Below, piece after piece: positions 19,951 to 31,605 of a DNA stretch of 64,000 nucleotides. Under the pieces are notes generated by a model. The model did no database searches. It was not told where the DNA came from and saw only the letters and a program-made list of their open reading frames with translations. A program made the position numbers and the translations under genes. The stretch comes from Purshia tridentata (taxonomy: Eukaryota > Streptophyta > Magnoliopsida > Rosales > Rosaceae): positions 1-64,000 of the forward strand of contig QANT01003103.1 in assembly GCA_003254885.1 (NCBI GenBank), read 5' to 3'. Each line of letters starts with the position of its first letter. Within the stretch, counting starts at the first letter, position 1.

Positions 19951-22515
19951 TTATACTTCAGCCACTAAGCTTAAGTTCTCTTCATTTGCAGATCTCTTCA
20001 ACCGATCAGCTGCCTTCACAACCTACAAAAGCATGATCGTTAGTGACAAGACAACTTGGCCAAATGCAATCCATGTCTGGCTACTATACACTCTGATGGG
20101 TAAGACACTTTCATCAAAATTTAAATTACCTCAGCATTCCAATTTGTTCTGGCAGTGAGAAAAATTAGTGCTACTGTCTGTAAAATAACCCCAATCATCA
20201 TCCCCCACCAAATACCCTGAAAAAAAAGGCCAAAATTGCATCCAGATATTCACAATCACAAATTAAGCAATAACTTTACTGATGAGAGTGAGGGAGAGAG
20301 ATTCAACTTACTGCTACTCCCATACTAGTTTTGAAGCCAAGAACACATCCAATCGGAAAACCGATAACATAGTAACAAGCGAGGTTAACATAAGCCACAA
20401 CGCCTTGCCATCCACTTCCAATTGCTACACCTGAAATTTTCATTACAGCCAAAATTAGAAATGATGCCCAACATTGTGTGCAGGCCTTGTTTGTTCATCT
20501 ACTGCTTGTATAATATATCAGTACCTGAGAGTATAGGTTGAATGCCATTCAAGAAAACAGATATGGCTAGCAATGGAATTAAATCAGACACTGCATCGAT
20601 AACCTCGGGGTCACTTGTGAATAGCTTGCCTAATCCCACTTGGAAGATCAATATAATTGCACTGAAGATTATGCTAATCAGGATGCTTGTCCCGGTCACT
20701 ACAAACACCGAAAACTTGGCGACTTTTGGATGACCAGCACCTAGCTCATTACTGACTCTAACACTGCATAAACCAAATCTCATTGTCACTAAAAAAAGTC
20801 TTACACCACTTGGTCACCCAAAAAACAGAGGACCAGTAGCAAAACAAGAATTGAAAATTATCAAATCATCTTAATTGTCACAAACCTGGCTGCTGCACTT
20901 AGGCCTAACATGAACTGCAAGCTCCAGTTCCAATAATTCATGCTGGAAATATTTCCCATTAGAATATGTAAAGTTAGATAAGACTGTTAGTTGAATAATT
21001 GATAAAGGTTGCTGATAAAGTTGAAAGGGTAAATGGGTTGCTTTAACAAAAGTCATACCCATGGTCAAAAAAAGAAAGAAAAAGAAAGCAAAAGACATAC
21101 CAAATAGAAATGGAGTCTAGTGCGATTGTCGGGTTGGAGAGGAGCCCAGATATAAGCACTAGCCCTTGGTTGTACCATATTTCCAAACTACATCAATGCA
21201 TGAACAAGCTCAACATTTATTTAAAAGGACAAATAATGCCTTGTTTGGAAATTTAAATTTTTTTATTCCTCTCCTTATTTCGTATCTCATCTATATATAA
21301 ATGTCATAGATGAAAACAAAAACATAGCTCGAAAAGGATAACAAATGGGCCCTACATTTTTGCTAGTGAGAGATACAGAAAAGAAAGCGGGAGAAGAAGG
21401 TTAAAATTGTACACATACCACAACATGATAGCAGAGGCAAGAGTTAGCTTAAAATAAGGCCAAATTCCACTGAAGGCTTTCCAAGAGAAGCCAGTCCAAG
21501 TTTCCTTGCACTTGGGGCTTAGAAGAATGTAAAGTCCATAAACAATGACAAGCAGCCACCATGAGAAGCTCAGTGTGAGAGCAGCTCCCATTAGACCATA
21601 GTCCACAACATAAACAACCAACCAACTGAGAAGAATGTGGAGGAGGAAAACTCCAAGAGACATGTATGCCAAAGGGTTCACTATGTTCTGTGCTTGAAGG
21701 AACCTCTGCTGGGGGCAGTTTATTGCAAATGCATAGAGTTGAGGGATTATACCCCGGGCGAATATTTGCCCCTGCTCTGCTATGTTTTCGGATTGGCCGA
21801 TAGCTATGAGGATTGGACCTGACCACCAATATACAAATGTGAGGAGGACTGCTGCTCCCAGGTGCAAGATGATTGCTCTTTGGCATATGATACCCATTGC
21901 TGGCAAGTGTTTGGCTCCATATGCTTGCCCACACACAGTTTGCACTGCACTGGCCATGCCTAACTTTGAATTCAAAGGAAGAAATTAAGAGGTTAGCATA
22001 TGTAAGGCTATAGAATGATGAGTAACGTTCTTCGTCGAATACCTAACATGTTGCCACCGTGAATGTAGATCATAACATTATAAATTGTGTGATAAAAGAA
22101 TAGTCCAATAGAATGATTGAAAGAACCAAAAAGTTCTTTTTCAGTCACAAAAATTATAGACAGAATTCTGTTATTAATTAATAGGTGCACTTGGATGGAT
22201 ACATACCATAATCCCATAAGCAAGACCCATAATTCCCACACTAGCAATGGAGGCTCCAGCAAGCTCCAAGGCACTCAAATGCCCACAAAACATAAGGGTG
22301 ACGAAGCTAAGCATGTAATTGGATATGGAAACAATGATAGATGAGCCAGATAAAAGCCAGAGGAGCCTTGACTCCCATGCCACCAGCCTAGGCCACCATC
22401 GAACTGCCACTGGCCGTTGCTCCAGAAACTCTTCAACGGCTGTGGATGACAAGTCACAAATCCGGGATTGTGGATTAAGTCCGAGTAGTAGCGACTGGTG
22501 CTCCGTTGACCCCAT
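19951..22515 (-). CDS. TT12/DTX41-like MATE transporter, copy D
   Basis: Eight exons: 22515-22207, 21963-21419, 21187-21101, 20942-20886, 20763-20525, 20430-20312, 20216-20130 and 20022-19951, 504 aa, all phases conserved with copies A and B. The TT12-type landmarks are intact. Exons 1 and 2 and the promoter are nearly identical to copy B, but intron 2 and exon 3 (WYNQG, DSISIC) resemble copy A, a mosaic that suggests past gene conversion or unequal exchange. The predicted function is proton-coupled flavonoid transport at the tonoplast; whether it has diverged in substrate or tissue cannot be judged here. Confidence 0.9.
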
Positions 22516-22602
22516 GGTTATCTCCGGCCACCAACCGTACCACCACTACTTGATAATTATGAAAACTCGTGTGTACTACTGGGAAGTAGCAGAGTGAACA
22601 TG

Positions 22603-22610
22603 TATTTATA
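22603..22610 (-). promoter_or_regulatory. Putative TATA box of TT12-like copy D
   Basis: TATAAATA on the minus strand, 88 bp upstream of the ATG at 22515, in the promoter segment shared with copy B. Confidence 0.55.
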
Positions 22611-22684
22611 TGATATTACATAGTGAAACAAAGAAAAGAAGTGGAAGTAGAAAGGTCAATGTATGATTCTAATTGTTAGGTACC

Positions 22685-23577
22685 CACGAGTTAAACAATG
22701 CTCATGTATAGTATTAGTAAGATGGTTAGCTGCAGCTAACCTATTATTGGTCTCATATGATTAATGATACAGTCAAAGTAATGCATTTTTATAATATATA
22801 CCGAGTTGGTGGGTATTGATATTGGAGGGGATCATTTCTTTGACAATGAAGATTATAGATGTTTGTATTCCTGGGCGGCTTAGATAAATACACAGCCTAA
22901 AGGGTCAACAGTATTTTGGTGAATCAATATAATATCTGGCACCAACTATTATATTTCCGAACTATAAGTTTCCAACATCTAGAAACATGGTATGTCAGTT
23001 TGTCCAATACACTACTTCATAATCTTCATTGCTTTCAGCACAACTGATATATAATTTGAGTGACATTGCTGCATATGAAGTTGGAAATCTATGAAGTTAT
23101 CAGGCCTAGTCAAAATTAGAGCGTCATCTATGTCTTTGTATTTCTTTGGAAGGCTCTCTATGCTCCATTCTGTTCCATCTAAGACTACTCTGCTAAGTAT
23201 CAATGTAAAGCTTTCTGCTTAATGGACATATATAAAATTAGTGAAACATGCATAAGAGGAGCTAATATGATGGCATCAAATATCTTTTTTTGGAACAATA
23301 AAAGAATTTATCAACAAAACAGATGAAAATCAACCATAGAGAACAAGACAAAAAAACAACATTCAGAGTTAAAAGCCTTAAACTCTAAGCACAGCAGTAC
23401 CTATTACCTAAAGAATTGTTTCTGAATCTATCTCTGGGAAATCTCCAATTTACACAAAAGGTTGGTGACATCAATTGCATTGAGGATTCTCGGAAGAAAA
23501 TAGTGCATCTGTTGATATCGTAGCACCCCTATACAAAGCTGACCCTATTGATGTAGAAACAACATCCCAGGGACCAG
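22685..23577. other. Intergenic region between TT12-like copy D and the WAK cluster
   Basis: The first 250 bp keep weak similarity to the upstream blocks of the other TT12 copies. A 63-codon open frame at 23012-23203 (minus) contains TRPDNFIDFQLHMQQCHSNY, which looks like real former protein sequence, but I do not recognise the family. The remainder is AT-rich. Confidence 0.4.
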
Positions 23578-23974
23578 TTACTTCATTTCAGACACATTCA
23601 ACCTCTTCATGATTTTGTTGCCATTATAAGCTTTAACTGATTTTTGAATCCTCTCCAATTCCATTGCCACTTCTTTCATCATATGTCGTCTCTTTCCATT
23701 CAAATCCAAGCATCTTTTCGCGAGACTAGCAACTGCTAAAATGTATTCCCTTTTACCCACCTCATTAACTTGGAGGGGTGGTGGAGTTGTCACAGAGTAT
23801 TTGGAACCAATCATCAATGTAACAACCTGGTCCAACTCCAAAAGGATATGGGATTTCAATATCTCCACAACACGATTGACAATTAGGCTTTGCTGTTGTT
23901 ACTTCTGATGCTACTACTACTGCAGTCATAGACCACAAGAACACAGTTATATGTAGTAGCAACCGGAAAACCAT
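23578..23974 (-). pseudogene. Wall-associated kinase pseudogene with large internal deletion
   Basis: The ATG at 23974 starts a signal peptide and the beginning of a WAK galacturonan-binding domain (AKPNCQSCCGDIEIPYPFGV, then GCYIDDWFQILCDNS). At about 23770 this joins directly to the end of a WAK kinase domain (LAVASLAKRCLDLNGKRRHM, then MKEVAMELERI) in a different frame. Everything between, including the EGF repeat, membrane helix and catalytic core, is missing. In the first frame a stop follows at once. The flanking genes carry the full version of both ends. Confidence 0.85.
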
Positions 23975-25203
23975 TGTGCTGCTTCTTCTTCCTCCTCTGT
24001 TTATCCTGCACTGCTTATCCTCTTCTGCTGCTTCTGAGCTTGGAGTTAGATAGTAAAGCAAATGATTCTCAAGAACCAACCCTCTTTAGCCTAAAAATAT
24101 TATAGGTAAAGTGAATATGAAGGTGCAGAGATAGTTCTTTGCACATTCCCGCTGCTTAGTTCTCTAGATTTCTAACAAAGATCAGAGGAAGAAATGTCAC
24201 TAAAGATATAGATGCTAATATTGTTTGTCTGAATTTTGTGTTGAAAACTTCTTTCTAGCAACAATTATTATATTTTTTTCTGGCATTCTAGTATGGCGCC
24301 AAAAGTTTTTCTTTCTTTCCTTATTTGACAACTACTTCGATACTAACTAAGTTCTAGTAGATGATTTTTCTTGTTAATTTGTATCTTGGGTTTTTATATG
24401 TTTAGGGATGACCGTCCCTGAAGGGTGAGTGAAAATTTAGTGACTAGTTGGCATATATTCTAGCAGCCATAGACCAAATTCATCAAGAATGATCAAGGAT
24501 TAATATTGTTAGACTAATGGAACTGAATCCTCTACCATTCGATGGAGATATTTCCTGCTCAATATTAAGCCACATTATATTTGAATTATTATGTATATAC
24601 TTCTTATATACTAACCGATTAGACAAGCAAGCTAGAAGAATTAATGTATGTATAAGGTGAGAAAGTCAATGTCATGATGTGGGAAGGGAATCATTCAAGA
24701 TTAGTCAGGACCTTTATTAATAACATTTGATTCGTGTGGAAACAGTATTAGTTAATAATAAAAAGTCTTGGAAAGTCTCTCATACCAAGTGACGTACACG
24801 AGTCAGATGTATTGTACTAGTCTTTCTTGTATAAAATAATTAAAATTTGTTTGTCATGGCAACGAGAGAGAGAAACAAAGAATGTATACACCTGTCATAC
24901 CTAAGTTCTATTCAAACCAGAAAAGTTCAAGAAAAAAAGTACTCTAACAAAATTCTAACTATAAATACAGACCGTAATTTTATTTGCCAGAGGAGCTGTA
25001 CTCATCTCTCTGCCTAAATACACACATGCCTCCGTTCTAAAATGCTTATATGTGTAAACTTGCTTAAATATATTAGAATTCAATCTTACTCTTAGATCTT
25101 ACAAGAGCAAATGGTTCAAACGTACGCAGCTTACAAGAACCATTTAAATTTTATTTTGTGGTGGATTGTTATAGGATGATTTTAATAAGATCAATGATTT
25201 TGT
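23975..25203. other. Intergenic region within the WAK cluster
   Basis: AT-rich, about 1.2 kb, comprising the upstream side of the WAK pseudogene and the 3' flank of the intact WAK gene. I see no gene, repeat or mobile element. Confidence 0.4.
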
Positions 25204-28098
25204 TCACAGTGTGTTGAAAAACAGTAGTGGTTGTACATCCAATGAAGAACCCGTACGACTGCTTGGTCCACTAACCATCAAAGATTTTGCTGATTTAGAA
25301 CCAACATCCCAAGCCTTGGTAATTTCATGAGTTGGGACATATCCAACCTCTGCAAAACTTTGTTGAACATCATAATCTTTCATGGATGATAATTGAATTC
25401 CCTCCAACTCCGCTGCTACTTCTTTCATAGTAGGACGCTTCTTTCCTTTCAAATTCAAGCAACGTTTTGTGAGGTTAGCAACTGCCATAATCTCTTCTTT
25501 CCTAGCATTCTTCAGAACTCCATCATCAAGAATATCAAACAGATGATTCTCATCCATGGAAACAAGGAAATAAGTTGCTAGGCTTCTGCTTTCTTGTGAC
25601 TTCGTCATAGAAACTGGTTTCTGTCCAGTCAAGAGCTCAGCAAGGACCACTCCAAAGCTATAAACATCACTCTTCTCTGTAAATTGGCTCGATTGGAAGT
25701 ACTCCGGGTCCAAATAACCAAATGTTCCTTGTACTCGTGTGGTAAGGTGCGTTTTGTCAATGGCTACTGATCTTGAAGTCCCAAAGTCTGCTACTTTGGC
25801 TCTATAGGTTTCATCCAAGAGTATGTTAGAAGACTTGATGTCTCGGTGGTAAATGGGAAAGGAAGCTGCTGAATGTAAGTAGGAAAGAGCTCCTGCAACT
25901 TCGATGGAAACTTGTAATCGCATTTCCCATGTAAGAGGAAACTCCTCATTCTGGTGATGAATATAATGCGAAAGTGTTCCATTGAGTATAAATTCATAAA
26001 CCAAAAGGGGAACTTCAGTTTCCAAACAGCAACCCAATAGTTTTACCACATTCCTGTGGATGATTTGTGAAAGAATGACAATTTCATTAATGAACTGTCC
26101 TACTTCGCCTCCATTAACTATTTTAGACTTCTTGACGGCTACAATTCTTCCATCTGATAACATTCCTTTGTAAACAGTACCTTGGCCTCCCTGCCCAAGA
26201 ATTCTGTCTACATTAAAATAGTCTGTGGCTTTCTCTAACTCTTTTGAATTGAACAACTTAATTTTCTCAACATTAACTTCACCAGAAGCTAATTGCTGCT
26301 CCAACAATAGACCACCATTTTGTTTGAAAAACTTCTTCTTGCGTTTGATGTTTTTTCTTTTCTTTATGACTTTGAGTGACCACCATACACTGGTGAGTAC
26401 AAACAATAATCCAAGAACACTGCCGCTCACTGAATAGCTCAATAAAATAAGAAAGAATAACGTAGTCAACAATATATTGTTTCTCATTATTATAACCAAA
26501 ATCCAAAAAGGCTTTCTCTGTAGCGCCGTATTGTTCACATTTTCTTGTAAAGTTATTTTCAGAGATGATTGGTGGTTTATTTCTTTGTTGAAGGAGTGTT
26601 ACTTGCACCATAATGTAGGATTTGAAATAACATTATTTTGGTTTGAGCTAATGTTTGTTCTTTTTCTTAATAGAAGGAGAGATGCACCCAGTTGGGGAAC
26701 ATAAAAGAGCCTAACCCTTGAAGAGAAACAAAAAATCAATTTTTTGTTTTGAATATTTGAAGAAATTGTTCATTTCTTTCAATAAATAAATTTTAAAAAA
26801 AATGGTTGAGTTATACAATATATTTATTCTAAAAACCCAAATCCAAGTTGCACGTATTTTAAATCTTTTCATCTAATTGGTCCCAAAACCAAAAGTTATT
26901 TTATTTTAAGATTTAGAGAGTGCATGGGCATACCTAAAATGCCAGGGTGAATTGGCCTCGTTTGGTATGGAGGTCGAGGCTTGTAGCATGTGAAGGTCCC
27001 AGGATGATTAATACAAATGTCGGAACCACATCTATTAAGGTGGTATGGATCCTCGCATTCATTGATATCTGAAATTTAATGACAAATTAAAAAGAATAGA
27101 AGGGATCGTAATATATTGCATACAATTTCTTGAGGTGTATTATTGTATAGAATAAAAAGAAGTCTAAATTAATCATATCCCGAATGAATAAGTATACCTT
27201 GGCAGCCGTGAACAAGATAGGGATTTCCCTGAAATCCCTTTGAGCAGACACATTGAAAAGCGTGCACGCCATCATAATAATAATAACCAGTAATTCTTTT
27301 GCAATGCGTATTTGAGTTACGGGGTTCCGAAGATTCATAGAACTTCCATTCTAGCACTATAGGGACGTCGACCATTTCAGTACCAATACCATTAATGGTC
27401 GTCGCAAATAACTTCCTATTCGTATTTTTCCCAAACCAATCTTGGTCTACCAGGAATGCATACCTGCATACCATATCACCGCCTTCTTCTTTAAATAGTG
27501 AATCAAAACTAGTACTGAAGGAAACAAGATCGGACCAAATGGTGGTCTGGCAGCAGGTCAAACCACTGCAGCTATCATTTCTTGAAATATCTTCAATATT
27601 GCTTTGAGTACCATTATTACAAATGGACAAGCACCCACCAAATGTAAACCCATCAATTTTCATCAAGGCAATTACCCCACAACCTATTGCAGTGAATCTG
27701 TTCTTCTGGGAGAACACAAAAGGGCTTCCTTTCAAATTGGGCACCTGGCGGTTGCTTGTCTTGTTACTGCAATTTGAGAAGGTGATGGGGGTTGGGACTT
27801 TGAGGGTGCCTTGGACGGAAATCTCCAGCACCTCCAGACCCATGCGGTTCAAGAAAGGTTTGGGAGCCTGGGTGGTTGACTTGTTGCAGACTATTTGGAA
27901 CCAGCCGTCTTTGTAGCAACCTGCTCCGATTCCGAAAGGGAATGGGATTTCAATGTGTCCGCAATGCGTTGGGCAATTAGGCTTTGCTAAAGGTACTTTT
28001 GATTCTACTGCTACTACTGCAGTTGTAGTAGTCATACTCCACAACAACAGAGTTAGAGTAGTAATATGAAGTAGCAGCAGCAACTGGTGGCCAACCAT
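25204..28098 (-). CDS. Wall-associated receptor kinase-like protein
   Basis: Three exons, 28098-27198, 27068-26934 and 26429-25204, the classical WAK layout, giving 753 aa. Order: signal peptide (about 1-30), cysteine-rich galacturonan-binding ectodomain (from [20 protein letters not shown]), a calcium-binding EGF module encoded by exon 2 starting DINEC at residue 301, a membrane helix at about 346-366, then a basic stop-transfer run and a Ser/Thr kinase. Catalytic features are present: glycine loop GQGGQG (424-429), Lys445 in [12 protein letters not shown] with Asp542, DFG at 560-562 and GYLDPEYF. WAKs sit in the plasma membrane, contact pectin and signal in growth and defence. The C-terminal tail is Ser-rich. 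Ligand is unknown. The first ATG of the open frame gives a convincing secretory leader. Confidence 0.92.
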
Positions 28099-28462
28099 TT
28101 TACTGCTTCTGCTGCTTCCCTGAGTTCCCTCCTCTCTTTAATTAGTTACCTACCTACCGTCGACTGCCAAATGTTAAAGGACTGCACTCGAACGCTATGG
28201 GGGAGTCAAAGCCGCCTCCAGGAACCATCACAAGTGGGTAATTTTCTTTTGTAATTTTGTGTGGATATGGTATAGCGGAAGTCAATGTTTTGTTTCTCTT
28301 TTCTTGCCACCCAAAAATTAGATGAAAAGATAATGTTGTTGACTAGTTACTTGGTTGGAGTCACCTACAAAAAGAAATACAGCGACGTATAGAAGGTATA
28401 AACCACTAACAATGTCTTCACATTATTTTCAAATGTGAAATTTCTCTCAATAATAATAAGGT

Positions 28463-30171
28463 TCACGTAGTTGATCTTTTCATAAAAATTGAAAAGATAC
28501 AATTTTTAAAATTTCTATTCAAACATATTCTAACAAAGAATTCTATCAATATTATAATTGTCAGTGGATTTCTCCAACTCCTTTGACTTGAACGACTTGA
28601 TTTTCTCAACATTAACTTCACACCTGAGGATAGTTGTTGTTGTAATAATAAACCACCATTTCTTTTGAAAAACATCTCCTTCTCTTTGATGTTTTTCCTT
28701 TTCCTTATGACTTTGTGTACCCACCATGCACCAATGAGTAGTAACAGTATTCCAAGACCCGCGCCAAGACCTGCATAAACTCAATGAAAATAGTAATCAA
28801 GTTAGGCCTTGGAACAATTTTTGTCTTATGCCTCATTTTTTGTGGGACTATCCCCTCAAAGAAATAATGGGTTTTCGCATCTCTAAAAAGAATTTTTGAG
28901 AAAAGCCTCCATATAAAAGAAAAAAAAAAAGGAGTAATGAACTTTAGAGAGTATAGGAGCATACCTAAAAGAATAGTTTTGATCTGATAGGGCCCAGAGG
29001 TTTGAGACAACCTGGTCCTGAAGTAGCATGAAGTATTTGGTGCACCACCACCAAAAGTATACTCACATGTAGCACCAGTTATATCTGAGTAGCATGTATA
29101 ACCCCCAAAAAAATTTTCACATATAGGACCAGTGGTATTCAGATCAGAACCCGTACACCCATTACTGCTCATGCATTCATCAATATCTGAAATTTAATAA
29201 CAGAGAGATAAATGGGAGATGTAGTTGTCTAAATTAAAATAAATAAACATATTTGGGCTTATGTGTTTTGAAGTTTGGATATTAATGGAATCAGGGGTTT
29301 AATCACCTTGACAAGGTTGGAGAATGTAGGGATTTCCTTCAAAACCTGCCGGACAGAAACATTGAACGGTTGACAGATTGTATGTGGAAGAAGTGGCATT
29401 ATATATTAAGCAAAAGGGTGTTGAGTCATTGTAACTGGAGTAAGATTTTCCAATGAATCCTTCAAATGATTTGAACAATGAACTGTTAATGTTGTCTAAG
29501 CTCAACCTCCATTCTAGCACCACAGGAACGCTGTCCATGTCTTGGACAGCTCTGAAATTTGATAAAGTCTTCACAAACCAGTCTTGGTGAACCAGAAATG
29601 CATAGTTGCAATCACCTGTTTCGTTTGATATTATCTCAGTATTGATAACACTGAGATTTGGAGGAATGGTAGTCTGGCAGCAGTTGATGCCAAGATCGCA
29701 GCGCCGATTGTTTGTACTACTCTGATCACAAGTTGACATGCACCCACCAATGACATCCCCACCTGAGCTCACAGTGGCAAGAAGGCCACAACTCACTGCA
29801 GTGAATCTGTTGTTGTTCTGAGAGTATACGAAAGGGCTTCCAGTCAAATTTGCCGGCTGGCGAATTTCCTTTCCCTTGCAACTGAAGAATGTAACGGGGT
29901 TGTTTACGCGAAGTGTGCCATTAGTGAAAATATTCAGCACCTCCAGTTGGGTGCGACTCAAGAAAGGCTTGTTGTTGGTAGACTTGTTGCAGTCTATTTG
30001 AAACCATTCGTCAAAGTAACAATCTTTATCGGGTCCAATCCCGAAAGGGTATGGGATGCTCACATTTCCGCAGTGCGTTTGGCAATTAGGCTTTGCTAGC
30101 GGTGGTGCTGCTGATGATGCTTGCCAGAACAACAGAATGAATGTTATGTGAATTAGCAATTGTATTGCCAT
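28463..30171 (-). CDS. Kinase-less WAK-like protein (truncated WAK gene)
   Basis: Exons 30171-29307, 29186-28965 and 28770-28463 follow the WAK layout and keep phase, giving 464 aa. Signal peptide, galacturonan-binding ectodomain ([17 protein letters not shown]) and an EGF-like segment beginning DIDEC are intact, and a membrane helix ([10 protein letters not shown]) follows. After the juxtamembrane segment a 2-nt insertion near 28619-28624 shifts the frame. In the other frame the WAK sequence continues as far as [10 protein letters not shown] and then stops (28530-28532), just where the glycine loop should begin. The rest of the kinase is absent. It may be a receptor-like protein without kinase, or a young pseudogene; transcript data would decide. 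28099-28462 is plain intergenic sequence. Confidence 0.6.
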
Positions 30172-31605
30172 CTGGTATTGTATGAAGCTTTCGAATTTGC
30201 TGAAAAAGAGTAGCTTGAAGTTGTAAAGGAACTTAATGATTATACACAGACTTCATAGAAAGAAAAGTAAGATTCCTTAAAAATTATATTTCTTCGCAGC
30301 TTTGTGCTTTTGTCTTTACAAAGATCCCTCCATCAAACATAAGGGTACCAGTGATCAGTGTGCGTGTGTTACGTGTGTATGTATATAACATATATATATA
30401 TATGTATATATGTTGTAGCTGCCGTACTTGACTGATAATATTCGAGAAAGAAAACACTCGTAGCTGCCATACTTGACAGATAATATTAGAGAATTCAAAG
30501 TATTTTCTTTCTTTATATATAAAGCTGCAAAAAGGACAAAAATTACATGAAAAAATATTGCAGTTGACTTGAATCCATCGTTAATGTGAACAAAAATGCA
30601 GTAGTTGAGTTGATGAAGTTCCATGTGCTTTCTTTTTGTTTAATTTTAAGAATACATGATGCATTCGTGGTGATTATATATTTAGGATCTACTGATGGAT
30701 TTGAAATTTTTAAAGAGTATATAGTGACTTTGTGGAGTTTTATTGGTGACAAGCAGCTTTCTAAGAGTCTATCATGCAGTTTAATATAATACATATAGTC
30801 GCATGTTCTATCAGTGATACAGAAGGTCATGAGCAACCGTCCAAATATGCAGAAGTTGAAGCTTTTTGTTTATTTTACCTTCAGCTGCTTCCAAATGGAA
30901 TAATAAATTAGGAAAAAGAAATGCTTTTTTTGTTTCTTTCAGGAAGAGTGAACAACTCTTTTAGGTAGCCCATAAGCCAACCTGAAGCTAAAAAACAGGT
31001 ACAGAAGAGGAGGGAAATGGTCATGAATTGTTTTCACATGCTACAGACGCATCATAAACCTAAGAAGAACAAACCTAACAAAGTTCATGAATATATATTA
31101 CCAACCGACAACATATAACATGTACATAATATAATTGAAAGCTACCTCAATATATACAACTGAAATTTACTTTTTAATTTTAGTTGGAGAAAATGAAATT
31201 AACAAGCTATCCACAAGTTCAAAATAACATTAAATCGAAAGTAAACAGATTGGCACTCGATCAACCAGTCCATTTCATTATAAGTTTTTAACTTCATTTA
31301 ATAATAAATTACAAGACAAGACAGCATTCAAAGTGCTATCAGACATCCATATCTTAAGGGTACTTGTGTTGTTCTACGTGCTGTAATGGTAGTTTAAGAA
31401 ACAAGGTTCCTTCCTATTATAATTTACAGTATAAAATAAGCTGACATGCAAGCTTCAAATAGACACTTTAGCCCAAGCAGTACATCTCACCGACCACAGA
31501 AAGGGTAAAAGAATGCTAACAATCCTTTAATGAAAAACACTACTAGCATTGTTACTCATCATTAGCAGCCAATTTTCTTAATTTTCCACATAAAAGCATT
31601 TGCCT
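30172..31605. other. Intergenic region, WAK cluster to ARF6
   Basis: AT-rich with a TA/TG palindromic run at about 30370-30415. A direct repeat of about 40 bp (core GTAGCTGCCGTACTTGACTG) follows at 30415-30490. No gene is supported. The 3' end of this span is probably the 3' UTR of ARF6. Confidence 0.45.

Noticed and set aside
5177-22515. Calling the MATE genes DTX40-like
   Set aside because: N-terminus and core blocks ([33 protein letters not shown]) fit TT12/DTX41 better, and the neighbouring PPR gene supports it.
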